From the NCBI RefSeq assembly GCF_932526225.1, contig NC_064047.1, positions 7,005,501 to 7,069,500 on the forward strand: 64,000 nucleotides of DNA, given 5' to 3'. The notes below the pieces were generated by a model. That model saw only the letters and a program-made list of their open reading frames with translations. It was not told the DNA's origin and did not search any database. Source of the DNA: Nematostella vectensis (Eukaryota > Cnidaria > Anthozoa > Actiniaria > Edwardsiidae). Shown in pieces: positions 36,101 to 47,175 of the stretch; positions within the stretch are counted from its first letter, which is position 1; every line of letters begins with the position of its first letter. The position numbers and the translations under genes are program-made.

Positions 36101-37896
36101 CAAAAGACTTGTCTTGTTTTAGTACTTACCGTTCAGACCCGGTTTCCCGTCCTTTCCGTCTCTCCCTATGATGATGATGATGGAAAATTCAACATGGATG
36201 TTACTAAAACGGGGAGCGGGGAACAGGGATCTGGGAACGAGTGATCAGCGGTAGGGCACAGCGATGTAGCAACCTCATCTGCGTCTCTTTGGCTCTTCTT
36301 TCGTTAAAATGGATGGTAAGTGAAATCTCTGACTCTGTTTCTAAGAATTATGAATAATTCATGCGTGGTAGTTTAGTGCGAGCTGAAATCGCAAGCTGAT
36401 GTTTTTCTTTTACAAGTTTAACAATGTCTGAGCTTGAGTCCAAGTCTGAGCTTGAGTCTGAGCTTGAGCTGTAATAAAGTGTACAGAAGAACCAATAAGA
36501 TGGGGCCAGAAAAGTAATAACATTTTGCAATAGTCTAATTTAGTAAACAGTCAACTTGGTGTTAGAGGAAAGAAGGGTCATGGTCACGGAAAACAGCAGC
36601 TTTCAACATCTCATAAAAATACTGAAAATAGCACCTCAAATTTGTAAAGAGTGCTTTTCATCACTATGGGATGAGAATTTGAAGTCATGGCAATGTAGGA
36701 TTGCAAAAATATCCACGGATTCAAAATATGTTTCCATAAATCTCTTTTCAAGTTTACCATTGCGATTTTAGCTCGCACTAAACTACCCAAGCAAACTGTT
36801 ATCATATTATCCCTTTCAACATACCATTCACTTGACTTGATCTCTATCACATCTAAAATAAGAGAAACGTATTAGATTCGATTCAATGGGCGCATGAATT
36901 ATTCATAATTCTTAGAAACAGAGTCAGAGATTTCACTTACCATCCATTTTAACGAGAGAAGAGCCAAAGAGACGCACGTGAGGTTGCTACATCGCTGTGC
37001 CCTACCGCTGATCACTCGTTCCCAGATCCCTGTTCCCCGCTCCACGTTTTAATAACACACATTCAACATGTTCAGTGACTGCTGATATTATTTTATTATG
37101 TACTGATGTATGTGTTATTGATTATGTAATATGTTATGCATTGATAGTCACCTCGATGCCGTTGGAGTTATGTATTGATAGTCACCCCGGCATTGGGAGT
37201 TATGTATTGATAGTCGCCTCGAAGCCATGGGAGTTATGTATTGATAGTCACCTAGAAGTCATGGGAGTTATGTATTGATACTCACCTCGAAGCCATGGGA
37301 CTGTTGCTCCGCCTGAGAGAAGGGCTTTCATTCTGGCAAGAAAAATATAATTGTCAAATATCAAACAAAACAAGAAAAAATTTCTATTTATCATTACCAC
37401 AATCACCAAGCAATTATGCCTAGGTTTAACAAGTTTTTAAAAGATTCCGTAAATAGCCACATAACAATTTAACTGAATTAGAAGCCAGCAACAATATATG
37501 AGCAAATTCGAAAGCAGCTAGGAGATGAATCCCCCACGCGCTGTGATGTCTCTGATTCCCTTTTTTATCAAAATCCAACAGGCTTTGACACATGCAGAAA
37601 ATTCAATAAAAGAGTTTAACTCCGTAGGAGAAATTTATTAATATTGATACTAATGCTAAAAATATTACAAATTTTCCTAAAACGATTTGTTTTATGTACA
37701 CTCACTCTTTCTCGATGCTTTCCAGTCTGTTATTGAGTTCTGCGTTGGTGGGAATGCCACGTCGCTCTAACTCATCAGCCTGTTCCCGAGTCCTCAGTCC
37801 CTGGTCCTCCATTCCATCTTTCTCAGCCACTAGTACGGTAGCACAGAGCGCCACAAACAACAGCACAGTGATACGAGTACACAGGGGCATCTTCAT
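33177..37896 (-). CDS. Secreted short-chain collagen C4-like protein, copy 4
   Basis: Exons on the minus strand: 37706-37896, 37286-37332, 36130-36165, 35864-35890, 35378-35413, 35146-35280, 33177-33658 (954 nt, 317 residues, no internal stop). Signal peptide, 19 Gly-X-Y triplets and the 10-cysteine C-terminal domain are as in copies 2 and 3. Intron 2 contains the 865-bp transposon. The last intron contains a 282-bp insertion (33,785-34,066) absent from all other copies, and a 2-bp CT insertion near 35,053. Four promoter-repeat units precede it, the most in the array. The copy appears intact and capable of expression, but only transcript data could show use. Confidence 0.82.
33785..34066. mobile_element. 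282-bp insertion unique to unit 4, with CATATCAA ends
   Basis: Units 1 and 2 read TTTACTGTATTTTTGG uninterrupted; here 282 bp lie between TTTACTG and TATTTTTGG. The ends are CATATCAA and TTGATATG, an inverted 8-mer, with no clear target duplication. The right half keeps an open plus-strand frame through a RSGSGKTLALLNMG peptide, a Walker-A-like P-loop. This suggests a captured fragment of an ATPase/GTPase gene. Confidence 0.6.
36196..37060. mobile_element. TIR transposon in unit 4 (865 bp)
   Basis: Same element and insertion site as in units 1 and 2, with ATTCAACAT duplicated at 36,187-36,195 and 37,061-37,069. Confidence 0.9.
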
Positions 37897-37996
37897 CACT
37901 CGGCGATAACCTCTCGACTGACTACTTGCAAGATATTCAAACCTCCTGTCAGTAGGAACTTTACGGTGATTCTGACCTGTTCTTGTTTTTTGCTCC

Positions 37997-38423
37997 TTCT
38001 TATACCCGCCCATACTAATGAGCTAATAACGACCTTGGCTTGAGAAACACAGCGACTCGCCACAAGAATTTTCATGTTAGTCGCTGCAATAGGGACTTCT
38101 TATACCCGCCTCACCCGCCCATACTAATGAGCTAAAAACGACCTTGGCTTGAGAAACACAGCGACTCGCCACAAGAATTTTCATGTTAGTCGCTGCAATA
38201 GGGACTTCTTATACCCGCCTCACCCGCCCATACTAATGAGCTAAAAACGACCTTGGCTTGAGAAACACAGCGACTCGCCACAAGAATTTTCATGTTAGTC
38301 GCTGCAATAGGGACTTCTTATACCCGCCTCACCCGCCCATACTAATGAGCTAAAAACGACCTTGGCTTGAGAAACACAGCGACTCGCCACAAGAATTTTC
38401 ATGTTAGTCGCTGCAATAGGGAC
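37997..38423 (-). promoter_or_regulatory. Promoter repeat of collagen copy 4 (4 x 109 bp)
   Basis: TATA-containing units recur at 38,001, 38,101, 38,210 and 38,319 (spacings 100, 109, 109). Each carries the minus-strand GC box plus TATAAG core. Confidence 0.6.
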
Positions 38424-38499
38424 TATTTGATAGGATAATTCACAAGGTTACTAACATTGTCTGTCTTGGGAATTCATATATTAGCTAACTTAGCAAATT

Positions 38500-39343
38500 A
38501 ACTTACTAGTACTAGTAAATGAAATTGGGGGCGAGAAAGTTTAGTGGTATTATTTTAAAATTTTATAGAATTTTAAAATTTTATAGATAAAAACATACTA
38601 GTAAACAAAATTTCGGGGCGAGAAAGCAATCCGACAACTCGCCCCGACATTTGGTTTACAATAACTATACTATAACTATACTATTAAATGAAATTACGGG
38701 GCGAAAAGCAAAAACGACAACTCGCCCCGAGATTTGGTTTACTAGTAGTAAGTAATTATAATACCGAGAAATTACGGGGCGTAAAGCAAAAACGACAACT
38801 CGCCCCGAGATTTGGTTTCTAGTAGTAAGTAATTATAATACCTATAAATTACGGGGCGTAAAGCAAAAACGACAACTCGCCCCGAGATTTGGTTTACTAG
38901 TAGTAAGTAATTATAATACCTATAAATTACTGGGCGTAAAGCAAAAACGACAACTCGCCCCGAGATTTGGTTTACTAGTAGTAAGTAATTATAATACCTA
39001 TAAATTACTGGGCGTAAAGCAAAAACGACAACTCGCCCCGGGATTTGGTTTACTAGTAGTAAGTAATCATAATACCTATAAATTACGGGGCGTAAAGCAA
39101 AAACGACAACTCGCCCCGAGATTTGGTTTACTAGTAGTAAGTAATTATAATACCTATAAATTACTGGGCGTAAAGCAAAAACGACAACTCGCCCCGAGAT
39201 TTGGTTTACTAGTACCAAGAAATTACTGGGCGTAAAGCAAAAATGACAACACTCCCCGAGATTTGGTTTATTAGTACCAAGACATTACGGGGCGTAAAGC
39301 AAAAACGACAACACGCCCCGAGATTTGGTTTACTAGTAATAAG
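38500..39343. repeat. 78-bp tandem repeat array (unit 4)
   Basis: About nine units. It shares the rearranged start (ACTATACTATAACTATAC) and the short TTTCTAGTAG unit with unit 2. Confidence 0.9.
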
Positions 39344-40320
39344 ACGCGATCGCGTGAAGCCGTGCTTAGAGTACGCCGTGTAATACAACACTGGCTGTCC
39401 GGGCTCCATGACCCTCTTTAGTATTGGGTATGCCTTGCTTGTCCACCACGGGTCCGTCGCTCGCCGTCGGCCTTTGTCCTGAAGGTCTTCCTCGTTTACG
39501 GCGATGTATAATACACATCCGTTCCGACATCTAAGGGGACCTCTAGGGGAGGCTTTTCGGCTTTGAGAGGCACGCGCCTCAGCTTTATGGCGTCCTCAGG
39601 CGCAAGGCCAGTCATGCGAGTCTTCGTTGCGTTCATGTCCGAGATGACGATTGGCAGAGCAGTAACCCACTCGCGGTTTGTCTCGCCGGACGCAAGCTCC
39701 TTCGCGTACTGCGCACGAAATAGGCGCTGCGCCAGCCAGCGATGGAAAGACTCGGTGAAAGCTTGGCTCCTGTGGTGCCCAGGCTCAGCCCGTCGGACCT
39801 CCACCCCGTGGTCTGTTAGGAGCTTCGTGGTAGCACCCTTGAACTCTGGACATGGACTTTAGGCCATGTGAGAGGTCCCTCTTCATAGATGCCAGCGAGT
39901 TCGCGGGAGACGACGGCCGCGCTCTTAGTCCTCAGTGGGCGGGCGGCTTTATATCGTGAAGCAACGTCAACGACAGTCAGGGCATACACGAAGCGCCTCT
40001 TTCTTCGCTTACGTCTACTCTGGGGTGGCGGGCTCGACACTGTCCGCGGCTGCTACCTCGCGTTGGCTCCGCGCGTCAGCGCTTGCCGTTCCGGTGTCGG
40101 CACGACAGTCCACATGACGCGCTATGTGTAACGCCCCGGCGGCTAAAGCCATCAAACGGCCGCGGCGTAGGGCCAGGCTTCCGCACAATGTGCGGAGCTC
40201 GTTGTTGACGATGTAGTCGGACACTAGGTCATTGTGAAGATTGACCACGCTGTCTATCGGCAGCGCCATGCCTACTAGCTTGGTCGTAAGCTTCAGAAAG
40301 CAGTCTACCAGGCCAGGGCC
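39344..40320 (-). pseudogene. Decayed integrase fragment, unit 4
   Basis: Nearly identical to unit 2, with the same CACATCCGTTCC and TTCGCGTACTG variants and the same loss of the second catalytic Asp. The core remnant is at 39,496-39,804 and the first-Asp block at 39,850-40,040. The unassigned 102-codon ORF is at 40,015-40,323. Confidence 0.65.
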
Positions 40321-42556
40321 CATACATACCTCTCAATAATACCCCCAAAGCTCATACATACCCCTCAATAACACCCCCACAGGATCATACATACCACTCA
40401 ATAATACCCCCACAGGTCCATACATACCTCTCAATAATACCCCCAAAGGCTCATACATACCTCTCAATAATACCCCCACAGGCCTATACATACCTCTCAA
40501 TAATACCCCCAAAGGCTCATACATACCCCTCAAAAATACCCCCACAGGCCTATACATACCTCTCAATAACACCCCCACAGGCCAATACATACCTCTCAAT
40601 AATACACCCCACAGGCCTATACATACCTCTCAATAATACCCCCACAGGCCTATACATACCCCTCAATAATAACCCCACAGGTCTATACATACCTCTCAAT
40701 AATACCCCCAAAGGCCTATACATACCTCTCAATAATACCCCCAAAGGCCTATACATACCTCTCAATAATACCCCCACAGGCCCATACATACCTCTCAATA
40801 ATACCCCCACAGGCCTATACATACCCTTCAATAATAACCCCACAGGCCTATACATACCTCTCAATAATACCCCCACAGGCCTATACATACCCCTCAATAA
40901 TAACCCCACAGGCCTATACATACCTCTCAATAATACCCCCAAAGGCCTATACATACCTCTCAATAATACACCAAAAGGCCCATACATACCACTCAAAAAT
41001 ACCCCCAAAGGCCTATACATACCTCTCAATAATACACCAAAAGGCCCATACATACCACTCAAAAATACCCCCACAGGCCTATACATACCTCTCAATAATA
41101 ACCCCACAGGCCTATACATACCTCTCAATAATACCCCCAAAGGCCCATACATACCCCTCAAAAATACCCCCACAGGCCCATACATACCCCTCAATAATAC
41201 CCCCACAGGCTCATACATACCTCTCAATAATACCCCCACAGGCCCATACATACCTCTCAATAATACCCCCAAAGCTCATACATACCCCTCAATAATACCC
41301 CCACAGGTCCATACATACCTCTCAATAATACCCCCAAAGGCTCATACATACCTCTCAATAACACCCCCACAGACCCATACATACCTCTCAATAATACCCC
41401 CAAAGGCTCATACATACCTCTCAATAATACCCCCAAAGGCTCATAGATACCCCTCAATAATACCCCCAAAGGCTCATACATACCCCTCAATAATACCCCC
41501 AAAGGCTCATACATACCCCTCAAAAATACCCCCAAAGCCCCATACATACCTCTCAATAATACCCCCACAGGCCTATACATACCTCTCAATAATACCCCCA
41601 CAAGCCCATACATACCTCTCAATAATACCCCAAAGGCTCATACATACCTCTCAATAATACCCCCAAAGGCTCATACATACCTCTCAATAATACCCCCAAA
41701 GGCTCATAGATACCCCTCAATAATACCCCCAAAGGCTCATACATACCCCTCAATAATACCCCCAAAGGCTCATACATACCCCTCAAAAATACCCCCACAG
41801 GTCCATACATACCCCTCAATAATACCCCCAAAGGCTCATACATACCTCTCAATAATACCCCCAAAGGCTCATACATACCTCTCAATAATACCCCCAAAGG
41901 CTCATACATACCCCTCAAAAATACCCCCACAGGTCCATACATACCTCTCAATAATACCCCCAAAGGCTCATACATACCTCTCAATAATACCCCCAAAGGC
42001 TCATAGATACCCCTCAATAATACCCCCAAAGGCTCATACATACCCCTCAATAATACCCCCAAAGGCTCATACATACCCCTCAAAAATACCCCCACAGGTC
42101 CATACATACCCCTCAATAATACCCCCAAAGGCTCATACATACCTCTCAATAATACCCCCAAAGGCTCATAGATACCCCTCAATAATACCCCCAAAGGCTC
42201 ATACATACCCCTCAATAATACCCCCAAAGGCTCATACATACCCCTCAAAAATACCCCCACAGGTCCATACATACCCCTCAATAATACCCCCAAAGGCTCA
42301 TACATACCTCTCAATAATACCCCCACAGGCCCATACATACCTCTCAATAATACCCCCACAGGCCCATACATACCTCTCAATAATAATACACCAAAAGGCT
42401 CATACATACCTCTCAATAATAATACACCAAAAGGCCCATACATACCTCTCAATAATACACCCACAGACTAGTACATACCTCTCAATAATAATACACCAAA
42501 AGGCCCATACATACCTCTCAATAATACACCCACAGACTAGTACATACCTCTCAATA
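40318..42556. repeat. 33-bp minisatellite array 5 with a 165-bp higher-order repeat
   Basis: About 67 units. CATAGATACC variants at about 41,445, 41,704, 42,002 and 42,167 are spaced in multiples of 33 (297 and 165 bp). They occur in a fixed order with CTCAAAAATACC and CAGGTCCATAC variants, so blocks of 5 or more units were copied together. A 3-bp TAA insertion (CAATAATAATACACC) marks the last units. Confidence 0.95.
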
Positions 42557-43812
42557 GTTCGTTATGTCACTAGTGTGCACCAGGCATTACTCAGAGTCAT
42601 TTCCCATATCAATCAATGGTTGTCGTTTTTCTCAATTGTCTAAAAGAGCCTGGCGCGAGCGCGGGAAACCTTTTGATAATCTATAACGTTAGGGTCTTGG
42701 CTGGTTTCAAAATGACGGTCAGCATAATCGCTGTAAAACATTAATTCCTGTATGTCTACGTGTAAATTCTCGACGTGCACTGTTCAAAGAGAGAAAAACG
42801 AATGAAGCGGCGGACTCCCAAATATGGTATGTAATTCAAAATAAGGAATTGGCTGAGCAAGCGAGAAAAACTACAATTTTTAAAACAAAATTGTTTGATA
42901 TGACTATGATTTTTATTTCCAGCCAATCTCGTTCCCAGAGCCCACATACATGCTGCTGGTCAAAAGGTAAAAGACTTTGGAATGAGGTTGAGTTCCATTT
43001 TAACTGCAATAATGATTGCGCATGTGCAGTGCCCAACTTGAAGACGGACTCGTAATCATTGGCTAAAGTTTGAGGGAGAAAAGGAAGAAAGAAAAGAGGA
43101 CCTTACAAACAAGGCACCAGAAGGCTTCTGATCTGGTGGACGAAATTTTTCAGTTGTGCGCTATGCTAATAACAGGGTTTTTTTCAAATCATATTTGTTG
43201 CACAAATTGTTCTCCGTCCTACATCCACATCACCATTAAATCCAGGAGCACGTGCTCCTTTCCCCCCCCCCCCCATCATTACGAATGTGTTAAAAAAATT
43301 ACAATTACCGGTAAGGGCGTGGCTGTGCCCCCCCAAAAGATTTCCAAGCCTATGTTACAGCTTTGAAATTCATATATCAAACGAAATAAACGGCTCCACT
43401 CTTTTTGCGATTTCGCATGAAAAGACCATGGATGTGGTATTTTCAAATATTATTAAAATGAAAAGGATCAAGACAAACCCATGAGTATCTCAAATCTGTG
43501 TATACCAGCCAAAAGTAACAAGCATTGTATGACATAGACCAACATCTGTTTAGTTTACCTTTTTTTTATATGTGTTCTAAGCAAACAAGACAGAATATAT
43601 TTACACTACACAATTTCAATTTTTTAAAGATTTATTTTTTCATTAGACATACAACTGCTGTGAATAACAGCAGAGCACCGTATACTATAAACCCGATAAC
43701 TTTTCTTTTATTATTATTCAATCAGTCATGCAACAGCTTGTGAGTGAACTAGACACATTGTTACCCTATACCTTACAAATATTTTATTATTCCATCAATC
43801 GTACAACTGGAA
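42557..43812. other. Unit 5 left flank, non-coding
   Basis: Same layout as the other left flanks and closest to unit 3 (shared AGAGAAAAACG and AACTGCAAT). Confidence 0.6.
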
Positions 43813-44078
43813 TCACTTGGTGCAGACTACGCATGTCAGCTCATACCCATCTACATACGGGGCACACGGTAGTGACCCACACCTCCCCTCCACGGGGAAC
43901 AGCAGGGCTCCGTTATGGTTAGGGCTAGTACCCGGGACATACTCGGCATCGTGATCCACGCACACGAACTGACTTGAGTGCTTGTGACCGGCGAGTGACG
44001 TCATCAGGTAGCCGTAGTACTCGCGGGACCATCCCGCGGGACAGCGGGCGACTGCGGGTATCATGAGCTGGGTGCTGC
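43813..44078 (-). pseudogene. Short-chain collagen copy 5, 5'-truncated
   Basis: Only the last 88 or so codons of the C-terminal domain survive (from GTQLMIPAVARC-like sequence to the terminal VVCTK). At 44,078 the sequence passes from GAGCTGGGTGCTGC straight into a 78-bp repeat (CGAGATTTGGTTTAC). Signal peptide, collagen exons and promoter are gone. The remaining frame has no lesion, so the truncation may be recent. Confidence 0.85.
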
Positions 44079-45275
44079 CGAGATTTGGTTTACTAGTAGT
44101 AAGTAATTATAATACTTTTAAATTACGGGGTGTAAAGCAAAAACGACAACTCGCCCCTAGATTTGGTTTACTAGTAGTAAGTAATTATAATACCGGGAAA
44201 TTACGGGGCGTAAAGCAAAAACGACAACTCGCCCCGAGATTTGGTTTACTAGTAGTAAGTAATTATAATACTTTTAAATTACGGGGTGTAAAGCAAAAAC
44301 GACAACTCGCCCCTAGATTTGGTTTACTAGTAGTAAGTAATTATAATACTTATAAATTACGGGGCGTAAAGCAAAAACGACAACTCGCCCCGTAATTTAT
44401 CGGTACTAATAAACCAAATCTCGGGGCGAGTTGTCGTTTTTGATTTTTCGGTATTATAATTACTTACTACTAGTAAACCAAATCTCGGGGCGAGTTGTCG
44501 TTTTTGCTTTACGCCCCGTAATTTATAAGTATTATAATTACTTACTACTAGTAAACCAAATCTCGGGGCGTGTTGTCGTTTTTGCTTTACGCCCCGTAAT
44601 TTCTTGGTACTAGTAAACCAAATCTCGGGGCGTGTTGTCGTTTTTGCTTTACCCCCCGTAATTTATAAGTATTATAATTACTTACTACTAGTAAACCAAA
44701 TCTCGGGGCGTGTTGTCGTTTTTGCTTTACGCCCCATATGTTATAAGTATTATAATTACTTACTACTAGTAAACCAAATCTCGGGGCGAGTTGTCGTTTT
44801 TGCTTTACGCCCCGTAATTTCTCAGTATTATAATTACTGACTACTAGTAAACCAAATCTCGGGGCGAGTTGTCGTTTTTGCTTTACGCCCCGTTATTTTT
44901 TCGGTATTATAATAACTTAGTACTAGTAAACCAAATCTCGGGGCGAGTTGTCGTTTTTGCTTTACGCCCCGTTATTTTTTCGGTATTATAATTACTTAGT
45001 ACTAGTAAACCAAATCTCGGGGCGAGTTGTCGTTTTTGCTTTACGCCCCGTAATTTCTCGGTATAATTTTTTATTATACTAGTAAACCAAATCTCGGGGC
45101 GTGTTGTCAGATTGCTTTCTCGCCCCGAAATTTTGTTTACTAGTATGTTTTTATCTATAAAATTTTAAAATTCTATAAAATTTCAAAATAATACCATTAA
45201 ACTTTCTCGCCCCCAATTTCATTTACCAGTACTAGTAAGTTAATTTGCTAAGTTAGCTAATATATGAATTCCCCT
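44079..45275. repeat. 78-bp repeats in inverted (head-to-head) arrangement closing the array
   Basis: Units run in the plus orientation from 44,079 to about 44,396, then reverse. From 44,400 to 45,070 each unit is the complement (AAACCAAATCTCGGGGCG ... TTTTTGCTTTACGCCCC). The reversed part ends with the complement of the AT-rich leader and the TTAGCTAATATATGAATTCCC segment that starts the 78-bp region in units 1-4. The collagen array ends here. Confidence 0.9.
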
Positions 45276-45872
45276 TTCTGTGAGTATATTTGCCAATCTT
45301 GTTTACTTAAGACAGACTTGTTTTCTTCTTCCGGGTTATTTTACATGATCTCTTTTCATTCCTATCGAGTTGGCAAAACAACAACACGCAACCCGCGGGG
45401 GAGTAGGACAAAATAAAAGGAGCAGATCCTCACGCGCAGTGGTGGGGTGGTGGTCACTAAAAATAGCCGGATTCGGAATCGACATGGCGCGCGGGTAATA
45501 CCAAAGTGTCCCTCTCTTATCTTATGCTCTCTTGGTTGGATTTATAGCGTAAACATTCCCGTACTTGCTAAACCCTAAAAGTGGTATAATTATGTCGTGG
45601 TTTAGAGTGAAACGCCCGAAATGTAACGGAGTGTACAGAGTTAATAATAATTCTGGTTTCTTAAATTTCTGTTGTTTTATGCAGTTGCTTTCCGTGTTAC
45701 CGTAGCCCGAGTAACCATAGTAGGGACTTCAAGATACGAGTACCAGTACGGCTACGAGTACGGCGACGGTAGAAAACAACGGAATTTACTTGAGAATTGA
45801 AAGGCTGCACCTGAAAATGCGTTCTGTCTGATAGATTTCCAACGGTTCTCCGCCAAAAGACGATGTAAAATT
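45276..45872. other. Non-coding stretch, no gene seen
   Basis: AT-rich to mixed sequence with no conserved ORF. It includes a short run of Tyr/Glu/Gly codons (ACGAGTACCAGTACGGCTAC, near 45,738) that is too short to support as a gene. Confidence 0.4.
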
Positions 45873-46134
45873 GTGTAGTTCCAGAAAATATCCATACCCC
45901 CCCCCCCCCTCCATCACCACCATTGAGGGGATTGGAGATTCCGTGGGGGGGGGGGGGGGGTTCAGACGCCCAGGAAATTCCCTGGGGGGGGGGGGGCGGA
46001 AATTCCCTATCCCCTTTACAGTTACTGTATTTATCTTTTTCCAGGGGGTTGGAAAATCCAGAGGGGTGTGGATCATACCTCCGACCCCCTCAATAGGGGG
46101 GAAGGGGGGGTATGGATATTTTCTGGGACTACAC
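45873..46134. mobile_element. 262-bp MITE with long G/C tracts
   Basis: The ends are inverted: GTGTAGTTCCAGAAAATATC at 45,873 and its near-complement ending at 46,134. They are flanked by ATT on both sides (45,870-45,872 and 46,135-46,137). Inside are a C run at about 45,897-45,909 and G runs at 45,944-45,960 and 45,985-45,996. It encodes no protein. Confidence 0.75.
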
Positions 46135-46137
46135 ATT

Positions 46138-46900
46138 CCAAGTTTTACGGTCTGGCGAGTACGTGGTCGGTTGGAGTATAAATTCCCTTTTCCTTGTATC
46201 TCATTCTAGAAATAAAGCTTTACACTTAATTTCTGTCTGTTTCTGGATATAAAGTCTAGGTAATTTCATCGAAACTATTGTGGAATTTGCCGCCAAGCGT
46301 TAAAGTGTTATCTCGGTCACTCCGTCCGTAGCCGTTGTCGTATCTGAACATATACTTTATATTGTTTCTTTCAGGTTCTTCGTTGTTCTTACTTCACAAA
46401 ATGCAAAATACATAATATAACGGATAAGATGTTTACTCGAATTTCGTTTTGGGATTTTAGGGTTTCATTTTGTAAAAAACGAGGAGAAAAAAACTCTCAC
46501 ACTAGGGTGAATATAATCAATATTTTTTATGCCTATTGGACAGCAAGGAGCAAGAAAGGATTTGACTCCAAACCTCCTTGGGCTAGAAGCATCCTAAATA
46601 CAGGAGCCCCTATCGTCCTATGAAACCTGACAAACACAGGCCCTATCATCTAAGAAAGCATCCCAAACATCCCATCCCTCTTACTCGTGTGATGAATATT
46701 TTTCTGTCTGCCTAATCGTTTCACTTGTTTGACAATTTTTTTTACTCGTGTATAAATTTTTTACTTGTGTATGGTGGCCCAATGTTATAATAGTAAAACC
46801 AATCACAATACTGGAAATCAACTATAAAAAATATAAAATAAAACAAATTAAAATCCTAATTCCTTTATTTAATATTTATTTTCTATTTATTTTTTATTCT
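46138..46900. other. AT-rich non-coding sequence
   Basis: No gene recognised. The segment 46,680-46,780 has TTACTCGTGTGA- and TTACTTGTGTATG-type words that recur in the same orientation at 51,120-51,220. Confidence 0.4.
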
Positions 46901-47175
46901 TTGAAAAAAAAATACAAAAAAAATATTGTGGCAAAAAAAGTTATTGACAAAAAAATGACAAACAGAAAATATTAATTGAAATTGAAAATCGACATTGAAA
47001 AACAACATTGAAACTAAACATTAAAAAACCAACATTGAAAATCAAAGGTAAATTTCACCAACATAGAAATTCGAAAATGAAAATGAATTCCGCGTTTTAT
47101 CCACCTGGCCCATCGTTATAATAACCAAGGATAAGGACGATGGCCAAGTGTTATAATAGACCAGAACTCTTTGCG
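46900..47175. repeat. Left arm of a widely spaced inverted repeat
   Basis: This segment and 50,456-50,785 are inverted copies. Shared words include GGTAAATTTCACCAACATAG, AAGGACGATGGCCAAGTGTT, ATATTGTGGCAAAAAA and AATATTAATTGAAA. The inner end of each arm is CTGGTCTATTATA. Confidence 0.8.
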
